From Polyangium sp. 6x1 (GTDB taxonomy: Bacteria; Myxococcota_A; Polyangia; Polyangiales; Polyangiaceae): a stretch of DNA of 64,000 bases. Below, one piece after another: positions 1-8,438 of the stretch. The notes below the pieces were generated by a model. The model had not been told where the DNA came from, did no database searches, and worked only from the letters and a program-made list of their open reading frames with translations. Within the stretch, counting starts at the first letter, position 1; each line of letters starts with the position of its first letter. Made by a program: the position numbers and the translations under genes. The stretch spans positions 1 through 64,000 of the forward strand of contig NZ_JARZHH010000062.1 of assembly GCF_029946515.1 (NCBI RefSeq), read 5' to 3'.

Positions 1-129
1 CCTCGGCCGGGGGTCGACCCGCGCGCGGCGAGGGCGCGGGGGTCCTCGGCCGGGGGTCGACCCGCGCGCGGCGAGGGCGCGGGGGTCCTCGGCCGGGGGT
101 CGACCCGCGCGCGGCGAGGGCGCGGGGGG
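1..129. repeat. 43-bp tandem repeat, about three copies
   Basis: A 43-bp unit beginning CCTCGGCCGGGGGTCGACCC repeats three times with no spacer. The first two copies are identical and the third differs only at its last base. The array is cut by the window start, so the true copy number is unknown. It continues into a GC-rich non-coding stretch up to the DUF1801 gene. I see no gene in it. It could be a VNTR-type satellite between convergent or divergent genes. Confidence 0.9.
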
Positions 130-203
130 CCCCGAGGGGGGGTCGAACCCAGGGGGAGGAGGGGGCGGGGCCGAGGTCATCTGCTCGACCCCCCATCGCG
201 AAG

Positions 204-626
204 CTACACGTGCTCGATCCACTGGCGAACGACATTCACGAAGGCGCCGCGTTTCGCCTCGATGTCGCTCGCGTCGCGGAACTTCACCGACGCGCGGTCC
301 TTGCCGAGCCATTCGAGGAGCGACGCCGGATCGGCGATGGCGAGGTCGGGGGACGCCTCTCGTTTCTTCGCGCCGAGGTGCAGGATGACCTGCACGCCGT
401 CCTTCGCGCGGAGGTGAAACGTCGCAAAGAATTCGGTCGTGCGAAAGCTCGGCGCGTTCCACTTGATGCCCTCGCCGATGCGCGGATCGGCGCCGAGGAT
501 CAGCGTTCGAATCTCGCGAATCTCCTTCTCGAAGGGATGGTCGAGCGATACGAGGAACGCCTCGACGTCCTCGGGGGCGGGTGCAGAGCGTTTCGCGGCC
601 TTCTTGCTGGGTGCTTTCGACGCCAT
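204..626 (-). CDS. DUF1801 (YdhG/YdeI-like) protein
   Basis: A 140-residue soluble protein of the DUF1801 family. The family core is visible as IGEGIKWNAPSF followed by an aromatic-rich strand (FFATFHLR) and a hydrophobic strand (VQVILHLGAK). The N-terminus is a lysine/alanine-rich tail (SKAPSKKAAKRS). DUF1801 proteins are small domains of unknown biochemical role, sometimes linked to stress or metal resistance; nothing here narrows that. The ATG start is preferred over an in-frame GTG five codons upstream because neither has a clear Shine-Dalgarno and the ATG gives the usual family length. It is monocistronic and points away from the T6SS cassette. Confidence 0.85.
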   Translation of the reverse strand: MASKAPSKKAAKRSAPAPEDVEAFLVSLDHPFEKEIREIRTLILGADPRIGEGIKWNAPSFRTTEFFATFHLRAKDGVQVILHLGAKKREASPDLAIADPASLLEWLGKDRASVKFRDASDIEAKRGAFVNVVRQWIEHV

Positions 627-758
627 GCGTGAAGCTACCACGGGCGCGGCCGCCCAATGCCGACCGCGGAGGGCCCTCCGGCGGGTCCGATCCGGATTCC
701 GCGTCGCGTCCCTCTTCCCGCCCGCCTTGGGCTCGCGTATCGTTTCGTACGCTGTCCC

Positions 759-3700
759 ATGGAAAACCTAGAGCTTCGTTTCGCAGCGAAGGACATCAAC
801 CTCTCCGTGCGGAGCTTTTCGGTCGTCGAGGAGATGTCGACACTCTTCGACGTCTCGCTCGTCGCGCGATCTGCGGATGAGGACATCGATCTCGACGCCC
901 TCGTCGGAAACGGCGCGGGGTTCAAGGTCGCGGGCGGCCTCGCCTGGACCGGCGTCGTGCAGTATGCCGAGCAGATCGAGGTCGAGCCGGACGGGCTCTC
1001 GACGTACTTCCTGCGGATCGTGCCGGCGCTCTGGCGGACGTCGCAGCGCCGCAATCAGCGCATCTTCCAGCACATCTCGATCCCCGACATCACGAAGAAG
1101 CTCCTCGCGGACTGGGAGATCGAGCCCCTCTTCGAGCTCGACGCGGCCACGTTCCCGAAGCTCGAGTACCGCGTGCAGTACGGCGAGACCGACTTCGCGT
1201 TCCTGTCGCGGCTCTTCGAAGAGGCGGGCATCAGCTACCACTTCCGGCCGCCGGATCCGGGCAGCGAGGCGCCGAGCAGGCTCGTCCTCATCACCGATCC
1301 CACCGTGCGCGAGGCCGGCGCGCCGCTGCTCTACGTGAACAACCTCGAGCACGCGAAATCCCGCGACGCGATCACGCACGTAAAGGTCTCCCACCAGGTG
1401 CGGCAGGGCCGCATGACGCTGCGAGATCACGATTTCCGCAGGCGGCCCGACTTCCAGCTCATCGCCGAGGCGAAGTCGACGTTCGATCAAGAAGATCGAT
1501 ACGAGAGCTACAGCTATGTGCCGGGCGCGTTCGTCGTGGATCCGGGGCGCGTCGACGAGCGCGAGGCCAAGGCGCTCGCGTCGCGCAGGCTCGACGGCGC
1601 GCGGCAGGGTCGCCGCAAGGTCCTGTTCCAGACGACCGCGCTCGGCCTCTCGCCCGGCGACGTGTTCTGCATGGAAGGGCATCCGCGCGACGATCTCGCC
1701 AAGGAAAACCGCCTGCTCCTCGTGCAACGCACGCTCGAAGGGACGAGCGAGGGCGACTGGTCGAGCACGGGCACGGCCGTGTTCGCCGACGATCCGTACA
1801 GGCCCGTGCCCGTCACGCCGAAGCCGCGCATGGGCGGCCTGCAAAGCGCGGTCGTCGTCGGCCCCGCCGGCGAGGAGATCCACGTCGACGAGTACGGCCG
1901 CGTGCGCGTGCAGTTCCACTGGGATCGCGAGGGCAAGTACACGGACGAGAGCTCGTGCTGGATCCGCGTGAGCCAGGTCTGGGCCGGTCGCGGGTATGGA
2001 AACGTCGCGATCCCGCGGGTCGGGCAGGAGGTCCTCGTCGATTTCCTCGAGGGCGATCCCGACCAGCCAATCATCGTCGGCCGGGTCTTCAACGGCACCT
2101 CGCCGCACCCGTACAAGCTGCCCGATCACAAGACGAAGACGTCGTGGAAGAGCGACAGCTCGCCCGGCTCCGGCGGATTCAACGAGATCACCTTCGAGGA
2201 CGCCAAGGGGCGCGAGAAGGTGTTCATGCACGCGCAGAAGGACCGCGAGGAGGTCGTCCGCGAGAAACACACGCTCCAGGTCGGCACCGATCTCGACGTG
2301 CAGGTCGGCGAGCGCGAGTCGCGCAAGGTGGGCGCGGATCAGACGCTGCACGTCGTCGGCAGCCGGACCACGCGCGTCGAGCAGAGCGACGTGCTCGTCG
2401 TCGGCGGCGAGTGCCACATCCAGGTCGGCGAGACGGGCGCGTCCTTGTCGAACGATCGGGTCGTGCTCTCGACGGGCAAGGCCTCGCTCACGATCGCGGG
2501 CGGCGACATCTTCCTCGACGCGAGCGGCAGCATCAAGGTGAGCGCCGGCGGGCTCGCGGGGCTCGCGGGGCGCGAGGTGCACATCGACGGCGCGCCGAAC
2601 GTCCTGCTCAACACGGCGGGCGCAAGCTCGCCCGTGCCGATGTCCCTCGGCGCGGCCGAGATCAACCTCGCCGACCTCTCGTTCCCCGAGGCCGTGAACA
2701 ACGCGGCGAAGGCGCTCCAGGCGAAGCTGTTCGACGAGATCCCGGGCGGCTTCGACGAACAGGCCGTCGAGGGCGCGCTGCGGCGCTTGCTCGAAGAGCC
2801 GCCCGCCTCGCTCGCGGACGCGCCGGGTTATTTGTTGGTGCCCGAGGCCATCAACGAGCAGCTCAAGGACGCGATCGACAAGGTCCTCGGCGTGCCGGGC
2901 ATGATCATGGACGACGTCCTCGATCGCGTGGCGCTCGAACAGAAAAAGCTCCAGGAGCGCATCGATCAGATCCGCGCGCGGGCCGGCGAGATCGCGGGCG
3001 ACGTGCAGGAGAAGATCCGCGGCGCGGTCGAGGATCTGCGCGCGCGGGCCGAAGCCGCGAAGCAGATGGCCATCGCCAAGTTCGAGGAGGTGCGTGCCAA
3101 GCTCGAAGCCGCGAAGGCGCAGGTGCAGGCCAAGATCCAGGAGCTCCGCGGCAAGCTCGAGGAGGCCAAGGCGCGCGCCGTGGCGATCGTCGAGGAGTTC
3201 AAGGGCAAGCTCGAAGCGGCGAAGGCGGCCGTGCTCGGCAAGGTGGCCGAGGTGAAGGAGAAGTTCGCCGAGGCCAAGGCGCGGGTGCAGGCCAAGATCG
3301 ACGAGATCAAGGGCCGCATCGAGGCCGTGAAGGAGCAGGCCAAGGCCAAGATCGAGGAGATCAAGGGCCGCATCAACGACCTCAAGGAGCAGGCCAAGGC
3401 CAAGGTGCAGGAGATCAAGGAGCGCGTGATCGCGCTCAAGGATCAGGCCGTCGAGCGCTTCCAGGAGATGAAGAAGCAGGCGGGCGAGATCATCGAGATG
3501 GCCAAGACGCAGGTCGAGGCTGCGAAGGCCCGCGTGCAGGAGCTCAAGGCGCGGATCGAGGGCGCCAAGGAAGAGGTCAAGCAGAAGGTCCAGGAGTGGA
3601 AGGGCAAGGTCGAGGAGTGGAAGGCCCAGGCCAAGGCCAAGGTCGAGGAGATCAAGGGCCAGGCGAAGGCCGTCGTCGACGAGGTGAAGGGCCAGATCGA

Positions 3701-4637
3701 GAGCGCGAAGGAGACGGTCAAGCAGACCATCGCGGACGCCAAGGAGATGATCGCCGACGTGAAGGCGATCCCGAAGGAGTTCGTCGCCGAGTCGAAGGCC
3801 GCGTGGAACGAGATCAAGACCGACGCGAAGGAGAGCTGGAACCAGACCAAGGCCGAGGCCAAGCAGACCTGGGAAGAAGCCAAGGAGACCTGGAAGCAGA
3901 CCAAGGCCGACGCGAAGGACACCTGGAACCAGACGAAGGCCGACGCCAAGCAGAGCGTCGAGGACGCGAAGGAAGCCTGGAAGCAGACCAAGGCCGACGC
4001 GAAAGAGACCTGGGGCCAGACGAAGGACGAATTCAAGCAGGCGGGGCAGGACGCGAAGGAAGCCTGGAAGGACATCAAGGGCGACGCGAAGGACGCCTGG
4101 GGCGACATCAAGAACGAGGCCGAGGACTTCTGGGGCGACCTCGAGGGCCAGGGCAAGGACGCCGCCGAGGGCACGAAGGACGCGCTCGGCGCGGCCCAGG
4201 ATCAAGGCCAGGGCGCGCTCGGCGACGCGAAGAGCGCGCTGCAAAACGCGTTCGGCGGAAACGGATCGAATGCGCTTTCCGGCCCGCAATTCAACGTCGG
4301 CCAGAGCGCCACGCCGGACGGCGGATCGCTCGGGCAGCTCTTCTCGCGCGCCGGTGGGTTCACGGGGGACGACGTCGCCTCGGCGATCAACGGCGGTTCG
4401 AAGGGCGCGACGATCCTGCAGAGCCCCGGCGAGGGGCAGCTCTTCGTGATGAAGACGCAGAGCGCGATGCCGGTCTCCGGCGCCGAGCTCGAGGCGAACC
4501 TCGTCGAGGCGCAGATGAACGGGTTTTCATCGAGCGACGCGTTCGTTCACACCCTGACGAAGAAGGGGTACGTGGTCTACGAGCGGCCCTGGGGCGAGCT
4601 CGCCGAGGCCTTCGTGAAGCGCGCCGCGGTCATCTGA
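759..4637 (+). CDS. vgrG: Type VI secretion VgrG spike protein with long helical-repeat C-terminal extension
   Basis: VgrG forms the trimeric spike that tops the T6SS Hcp tube. The first ~600 residues are a standard VgrG: a phage gp27-like N-terminus starting MENLELRF, the OB/gp5 segment (DEYGRVRVQFHWDREGK, about residues 375-445), then a beta-helix with repeated short hydrophobic strands. Beyond about residue 725 the protein becomes a ~420-residue charged helix rich in K, E and A. That helix ends in tryptophan-marked repeats (WKQTKADAKET-like, about residues 1024-1117). A compact C-terminal domain of about 100 residues follows (VASAINGGSKGA to VKRAAVI). Total 1292 residues, roughly twice a plain VgrG. 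The ATG here is chosen because an upstream in-frame ATG adds 34 residues of low-complexity shadow sequence. It leads a co-directional cassette with a chaperone-like and a PAAR gene. The extension is probably effector or scaffold, which is inference. Confidence 0.93.
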   Translation: MENLELRFAAKDINLSVRSFSVVEEMSTLFDVSLVARSADEDIDLDALVGNGAGFKVAGGLAWTGVVQYAEQIEVEPDGLSTYFLRIVPALWRTSQRRNQRIFQHISIPDITKKLLADWEIEPLFELDAATFPKLEYRVQYGETDFAFLSRLFEEAGISYHFRPPDPGSEAPSRLVLITDPTVREAGAPLLYVNNLEHAKSRDAITHVKVSHQVRQGRMTLRDHDFRRRPDFQLIAEAKSTFDQEDRYESYSYVPGAFVVDPGRVDEREAKALASRRLDGARQGRRKVLFQTTALGLSPGDVFCMEGHPRDDLAKENRLLLVQRTLEGTSEGDWSSTGTAVFADDPYRPVPVTPKPRMGGLQSAVVVGPAGEEIHVDEYGRVRVQFHWDREGKYTDESSCWIRVSQVWAGRGYGNVAIPRVGQEVLVDFLEGDPDQPIIVGRVFNGTSPHPYKLPDHKTKTSWKSDSSPGSGGFNEITFEDAKGREKVFMHAQKDREEVVREKHTLQVGTDLDVQVGERESRKVGADQTLHVVGSRTTRVEQSDVLVVGGECHIQVGETGASLSNDRVVLSTGKASLTIAGGDIFLDASGSIKVSAGGLAGLAGREVHIDGAPNVLLNTAGASSPVPMSLGAAEINLADLSFPEAVNNAAKALQAKLFDEIPGGFDEQAVEGALRRLLEEPPASLADAPGYLLVPEAINEQLKDAIDKVLGVPGMIMDDVLDRVALEQKKLQERIDQIRARAGEIAGDVQEKIRGAVEDLRARAEAAKQMAIAKFEEVRAKLEAAKAQVQAKIQELRGKLEEAKARAVAIVEEFKGKLEAAKAAVLGKVAEVKEKFAEAKARVQAKIDEIKGRIEAVKEQAKAKIEEIKGRINDLKEQAKAKVQEIKERVIALKDQAVERFQEMKKQAGEIIEMAKTQVEAAKARVQELKARIEGAKEEVKQKVQEWKGKVEEWKAQAKAKVEEIKGQAKAVVDEVKGQIESAKETVKQTIADAKEMIADVKAIPKEFVAESKAAWNEIKTDAKESWNQTKAEAKQTWEEAKETWKQTKADAKDTWNQTKADAKQSVEDAKEAWKQTKADAKETWGQTKDEFKQAGQDAKEAWKDIKGDAKDAWGDIKNEAEDFWGDLEGQGKDAAEGTKDALGAAQDQGQGALGDAKSALQNAFGGNGSNALSGPQFNVGQSATPDGGSLGQLFSRAGGFTGDDVASAINGGSKGATILQSPGEGQLFVMKTQSAMPVSGAELEANLVEAQMNGFSSSDAFVHTLTKKGYVVYERPWGELAEAFVKRAAVI

Positions 4638-4653
4638 GGAGAGAATACAGCGA

Positions 4654-5100
4654 ATGTCGCGATACGAGAGCCGAGACGTCTCCTTCGACGTACCCCGCCA
4701 CTGGGAAGACCGAACGATGGTCGCCTTCGCCGCCACCCCGCGGCCGGGACAAACCACGGCGCCGAACGTGGTCATGACCCGCGACGTGCTCTCCCCCGAG
4801 GAGACGCTCGGGTCCTACGCGGACAAGCAGCTCACGGAGCTCGGCAAGCGCCTCGACGGGTTCGAGCTCAAGGATCGGAAAGAGCGCACGCTCGGTGGGC
4901 AGCCGGGGATCGAGCTGCATTTCACGTGGCGGGCGCAGTCGGGCGAGCTCGAGCAGAGGCTCGCCATGGCGCTCGGGCGGCGGCGCACGGTGTTTTGCTT
5001 CAATGCGACCGCGGCCAAGGTCGACGCGGATCAGATGAACCCGCTCTTCGATCGGATCCTGTCCACGGTGCGTTTCCCCCGCCCGGGGGAGGAGACGTGA
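4654..5100 (+). CDS. DcrB/DUF1795-like protein, probable T6SS Eag-type chaperone
   Basis: A 148-residue protein with the DcrB/DUF1795 pattern. It has an opening strand describing a protein of the form 'YESRDVSFDVPRHWEDRTMVAF', here split by family positions, a central LGGQPGIELHFTW segment and a closing FDRILSTVRF. DUF1795 proteins encoded beside VgrG/PAAR genes are Eag chaperones, which shield hydrophobic helices of effectors before loading on the spike. That role is known for the family and inferred here from position. The gene starts 16 bp after vgrG with a GAGGAGA Shine-Dalgarno and ends 8 bp before the PAAR gene, so the three are almost certainly one transcript. No signal peptide is seen, which fits a cytoplasmic chaperone rather than the periplasmic DcrB. 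Confidence 0.8.
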   Translation: MSRYESRDVSFDVPRHWEDRTMVAFAATPRPGQTTAPNVVMTRDVLSPEETLGSYADKQLTELGKRLDGFELKDRKERTLGGQPGIELHFTWRAQSGELEQRLAMALGRRRTVFCFNATAAKVDADQMNPLFDRILSTVRFPRPGEET

Positions 5101-5108
5101 GGGTGTAA

Positions 5109-6173
5109 ATGACCACAGGGCATCTCGCGGCGAAGGTCGGTTCGAGGCTCGCGCATGCGGCGATGCCGCTCGTCACGCCGAGCCAGGCCATGGTCGCGGC
5201 GACGCTGGGCAGCGAGGTCGTGGGGCCGGCGGGGCTCGGCGGCGCGGGCGCGGCGAGCCTCGGCGCCGGCATCGGCGCGGCGCCGGCCGGGACGATGATC
5301 TCGATCGTGGACATGGTCCCGATCCTCACGACGGGCGTCGTGGCGACGGGCGCGGCGGACGTGATGCTCGGGCCGGGGCAGATGGCCGTGCTCGCCCCTT
5401 CCCTGCCCCAGCCGTGCGGGCCGCACGTGGCGCAGCCGATCGTCGCAGGGAGCCCGAACGTGCTCGTGCACGGGATGCAGCTCGTGCGGGTCGGCGACAA
5501 GACGAGCTGCGGGGCCATGGTCTGCGACGGGGTGAAGACCGTCGTCGTGGGAGGCGCGGCCGCGGCGCCGAAGCCGGTCTCGCTTTCCGATCTCGCGGGC
5601 TCGCTCGGCGCGGTCGTGCTCGGCGCGGTGCTCACGAAGACGGGCGCGATCGAGCGGATGAACGAGCTCGGCGCGGCGCTCGCCCGGGGCGCGGAGAAGG
5701 TCTCGGCGGCGGCGGACAAGGTCACGGGCGCGGTGTCGAAGACGCTCGACAAGGCGCAGGCGAAGGTCGACAAGGCGCTGGATAAGGCCCAGGGCAAGGC
5801 GAACGCGGCGCTCGACAAGGTCGACACGAAGGTCAACGCGGCCCTCGACAAGGTCACGGGCGCGATCGACAAGAGGCTCGACAAGGCCGAGGCGAAGTAC
5901 GAAAAGGCGCTCGATCGAGCGACGGGCGCGGTCACGGGCACGATCGACAAGGCGACGGGCGCCGTGACGGGCACGATCGACAAGGCCATGGGCGCGGTCG
6001 ACAAGACGCTCGGCGCCGCGGAGAAGGCGGCCGACAAGGCGGGCGCCGCGGTGGACAAGGTCGCGGGCGCGGCGGGCGCAGCGCTCGGCAAGGTCGGGGA
6101 TCTCGTGGGCTCGGTGGGCGGCGCGCTCGAATCGATCCTCGGCGGCGCGCTCCTCTTCGGCGGCGGAAAATAG
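5109..6173 (+). CDS. PAAR-domain spike-tip protein with 11-residue helical repeats
   Basis: A 354-residue PAAR-family protein, which would cap the VgrG spike. Residues ~60-95 are hydrophobic. The PAAR core lies at ~95-150, with CGPHVAQPIV, SPNVLVHG, VRVGDKTSC and a closing GVKTVVVGG. A glycine/alanine hydrophobic segment follows (~160-180). Residues 203-301 are nine consecutive 11-residue units of the form DKVTGAVSKTL / DKAQAKVDKAL. The end is small-residue and hydrophobic (GGALESILGGALLFGGGK). The hendecad tail resembles LEA or alpha-synuclein type amphipathic helices and has no recognisable enzymatic motif. It follows the Eag-like gene closely. It could be a membrane-active effector or a structural adapter; the sequence alone does not decide. 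Confidence 0.85.
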   Translation: MTTGHLAAKVGSRLAHAAMPLVTPSQAMVAATLGSEVVGPAGLGGAGAASLGAGIGAAPAGTMISIVDMVPILTTGVVATGAADVMLGPGQMAVLAPSLPQPCGPHVAQPIVAGSPNVLVHGMQLVRVGDKTSCGAMVCDGVKTVVVGGAAAAPKPVSLSDLAGSLGAVVLGAVLTKTGAIERMNELGAALARGAEKVSAAADKVTGAVSKTLDKAQAKVDKALDKAQGKANAALDKVDTKVNAALDKVTGAIDKRLDKAEAKYEKALDRATGAVTGTIDKATGAVTGTIDKAMGAVDKTLGAAEKAADKAGAAVDKVAGAAGAALGKVGDLVGSVGGALESILGGALLFGGGK

Positions 6174-6184
6174 GCGCGTCTTCC

Positions 6185-7033
6185 GTGGCCGAAGGGACCG
6201 ATGTCGCTCGTCCGAGCCCCAGACGCAGGGCGCGTCGCGTGATGACCATCGTCCTCGGGGCGATCGTCGTCGTGTACCTCGGGATCTGCGGGCTCGTGTA
6301 TTCGGCCCAGCGCCGCATCCTCTTCCCCGCGCCCACGGTGGGCCGCACGCCCGCCGGAAACTTTGAGCTCCTACGGATCGACGGCGGGACGCTCATGCTG
6401 TTTCGACCGCCCCCGGCGGGTGGCCCCGTGGTCGTGTATTTTCACGGAAACGGCGAGCAGATCGGCGACAGCGCGTGGCTCGCGGATGTCTTCGCCCGCG
6501 CGGGCGCGGGGTTCGCGGCGATCGAGTATCCCGGCTACGGGCTCGCGCGTGATGTCGGCGCGCCGAGCGAACAAGCGCTCTTCGACGCGGCCGAGCGCGG
6601 GATCGGGCACCTCGTCGAGCAGCGGGGGATCCAGCGGACCGACCTCGTGCTCGCGGGGCAATCGCTCGGCACGGGCGTGGCGATGGAGATGGCCGCGCGG
6701 GGCCACGGCGTGCGCGTCCTGCTCCTTTGCCCCTTCACATCGATCGCCGACGTGGGCGCGCGGGTCTTCCCGTTCTTGCCGGTGCGGCTCCTCTTGCAGG
6801 ATCGATTCGACTCCGCCGCGCGGGCCTCGAACGTGAAGGTGCCCGTCCTCGTCTTGCACGGCACCGACGACGAGCTCATCCCCGTGGATCACGGCAAGAC
6901 GCTCGCCGCGCGCCTCCCGCGCGGCCGGTTCATGGCCATCGCGGGCGCGCACCACAGCGATCTCTGGCTCTACGACGAGGTCGTCCGAGAGGTCGTCCCG
7001 TTCGTGGCCGGCACACGCGACGACGCGCCCTGA
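6185..7033 (+). CDS. Membrane-anchored alpha/beta hydrolase (ABHD13/BEM46-like)
   Basis: A serine hydrolase with a short basic N-terminus and one transmembrane helix (IVLGAIVVVYLGICGLVY, about residues 22-40) that anchors it. The hydrolase fold shows VVVYFHGNGEQ (oxyanion loop), GQSLGTG (nucleophile Ser), LHGTDDELIP (acid Asp) and AGAHHSD (catalytic His), the full triad in normal order. The substrate is unknown; relatives are esterases or thioesterases. The GTG start lies 11 bp after the PAAR stop, so it may be co-transcribed with the T6SS cassette. The enzyme itself looks like housekeeping rather than an effector, since it carries its own membrane anchor and no spike domain. An in-frame ATG at codon 20 is an alternative start just before the membrane segment. 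Confidence 0.88.
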   Translation: MAEGTDVARPSPRRRARRVMTIVLGAIVVVYLGICGLVYSAQRRILFPAPTVGRTPAGNFELLRIDGGTLMLFRPPPAGGPVVVYFHGNGEQIGDSAWLADVFARAGAGFAAIEYPGYGLARDVGAPSEQALFDAAERGIGHLVEQRGIQRTDLVLAGQSLGTGVAMEMAARGHGVRVLLLCPFTSIADVGARVFPFLPVRLLLQDRFDSAARASNVKVPVLVLHGTDDELIPVDHGKTLAARLPRGRFMAIAGAHHSDLWLYDEVVREVVPFVAGTRDDAP

Positions 7034-7042
7034 GCGCGCCTC

Positions 7043-7375
7043 TCAATCGTCGTCCGGCTCGACCGTGAGCCGGAGCGGCATCCCGTACTCGCGCGCGTGC
7101 TCCTGTACGAGCTTCGCCTTCGTCTCGGCGACGTCCTTCGTGTAGACGCCGGCCACCCCGCGGCCCGTGGTGTGCACGACGAGCATGAAGCTCAGCGCCG
7201 ACGTCTCATCCATGTGGAAGAAGCGGACGAGCACGTCCACCACGAACCATTTCGTCGTGTAGTTGTCGTTGTGGAAGACGACCTGCCAGCGCTTCGCCTT
7301 CTCGACCTTGCGCTTCTGCTCGATCGCGAGATCGGCGTCCGTGTCGTCTCTCTTTCGCTTCGGGTCGTTCGCCAT
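7043..7375 (-). CDS. clpS: ClpS, ATP-dependent Clp protease adaptor
   Basis: ClpS binds the N-domain of ClpA/ClpC and delivers N-end-rule substrates. The 110-residue protein has a charged N-terminal tail ([15 protein letters not shown]). It then shows the family core: [18 protein letters not shown] with the diagnostic HNDNYT loop, a helix with [15 protein letters not shown], and [11 protein letters not shown] near the C-terminus. The start is the ATG giving MANDPK; a longer upstream reading adds a basic segment unlike the family. No clpA is in the window, so it is a free-standing gene. It is convergent with the hydrolase gene, with 9 bp between stops. Confidence 0.95.
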   Translation of the reverse strand: MANDPKRKRDDTDADLAIEQKRKVEKAKRWQVVFHNDNYTTKWFVVDVLVRFFHMDETSALSFMLVVHTTGRGVAGVYTKDVAETKAKLVQEHAREYGMPLRLTVEPDDD

Positions 7376-7446
7376 GCCGAGCGGGGATCTTATCCTCGCT
7401 CCTGCCCTCCACAAGCCTCGCTTCGTCGCGTGCGCTAGGCTCGGGC

Positions 7447-8313
7447 GTGGCCTCGTCGCTCTCCGCGTCTTCCAGCCCCGAAGCGAACGACCTCGCCCCC
7501 GCCTCGCGCCTCGCTCGTTTGCTCGACGGCCGGCGTATCGTCGCGCTCGCCGGCGCGGGCATGAGCACGGAGTCGGGCATCCCCGATTATCGTGGCCCCG
7601 AGACCGCGCGCCGCGCCCGCAATCCCATGCAAGCGCGCCAGTTCCTGCACGAACCGGCGTCGCGGGCGCGTTACTGGGCGCGCAGCATGAACGGCTGGCC
7701 GAGGATCGCCGCGGCCCGGCCGAACCCGGCGCACCACGCGCTTGCGGCGCTCGAACGCGCGGGCCGGCTCGCGGGCACGATCACACAGAACGTCGACGGG
7801 CTGCACCAGGCCGCGGGCGGCGTGCGCGTGGTCGAGCTGCATGGCGCGCTCGCCCGCGTCCGTTGCCTCGGCTGCGGGACGATCGAGCCGCGTGACGCAT
7901 TGCAGGAGCGCCTGATCGCGGAGAACCCTTCCTTTTACAGGTGGGGTACGGCCCTCGCGCCCGACGGCGACGCCGACCTCGACCACGACGCATTCGCCGA
8001 TTTCCACGTCCCCGTTTGTCTCGGCTGCGGCGGCACGCTCAAGCCCGACGTCGTCTTTTTCGGGGAGAACGTGCCGCCGCGCGTCACCGAGGCGGCGTGG
8101 GCGCTCTTCGACGAGGCCGAGGCGCTGCTCGTCGTGGGCTCGTCGCTGACGGTCTTTTCGGGATATCGGTTCGTGCGGCGCGCGAGCGAGCGTGGCGTGC
8201 CCGTGGCCATTGTGAACCTCGGCCCGACGCGCGGCGACGAACACGCGGCCGTGCGCGTGGACGCACGCCTCGGCGAGCTCTTGCCGCACCTCGCCGCGAC
8301 GCTCGGCGCGTGA
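7447..8313 (+). CDS. Sir2-family NAD-dependent protein deacylase
   Basis: A sirtuin that removes acyl groups from lysines using NAD. The Rossmann signature is [15 protein letters not shown], followed by [12 protein letters not shown] and the catalytic His in [13 protein letters not shown]. Zinc-binding cysteines are CLGCG and [17 protein letters not shown], and [14 protein letters not shown] is the second NAD motif. At 288 residues it is of ordinary bacterial size with an extra N-terminal ~20 residues. The GTG start is taken because it is the first in frame. It is divergent from clpS with only ~70 bp between starts, so they probably share a promoter region. The cellular target is unknown. Confidence 0.93.
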   Translation: MASSLSASSSPEANDLAPASRLARLLDGRRIVALAGAGMSTESGIPDYRGPETARRARNPMQARQFLHEPASRARYWARSMNGWPRIAAARPNPAHHALAALERAGRLAGTITQNVDGLHQAAGGVRVVELHGALARVRCLGCGTIEPRDALQERLIAENPSFYRWGTALAPDGDADLDHDAFADFHVPVCLGCGGTLKPDVVFFGENVPPRVTEAAWALFDEAEALLVVGSSLTVFSGYRFVRRASERGVPVAIVNLGPTRGDEHAAVRVDARLGELLPHLAATLGA

Positions 8314-8358
8314 GGAAGCGCGCGCCGGAGCACCCTGGTAACACTAGCAACCGGGGCC

Positions 8359-8374
8359 GGTCATTCGAGTGACC
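8359..8374. promoter_or_regulatory. 16-bp near-palindrome upstream of the vWA lipoprotein gene
   Basis: GGTCATTCGAGTGACC is a palindrome with 5-bp perfect arms and a TCGA centre; only one internal pair mismatches. It lies 65 bp before the lipoprotein ATG and 46 bp after the sirtuin stop, where an operator would sit. There is no T-tract after it, so it is unlikely to be a terminator. A binding role is inference. Confidence 0.3.
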
Positions 8375-8438
8375 AAAACGCCTTGATTCCAGACAGCCTT
8401 CATGCATCATGGAAGGTTGGCACTGGAGGCACTTCCCC

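Noticed and set aside
1-129. 43-bp repeats as a CRISPR array
   Set aside because: The copies are contiguous, with no spacers.
768-4289. 1173-codon antisense open frame over vgrG
   Set aside because: It follows from the very high GC and biased third positions of the real gene; it is low-complexity, rich in Leu/Arg/Asp and has no family match. The same applies to 1955-4777 on the plus strand.
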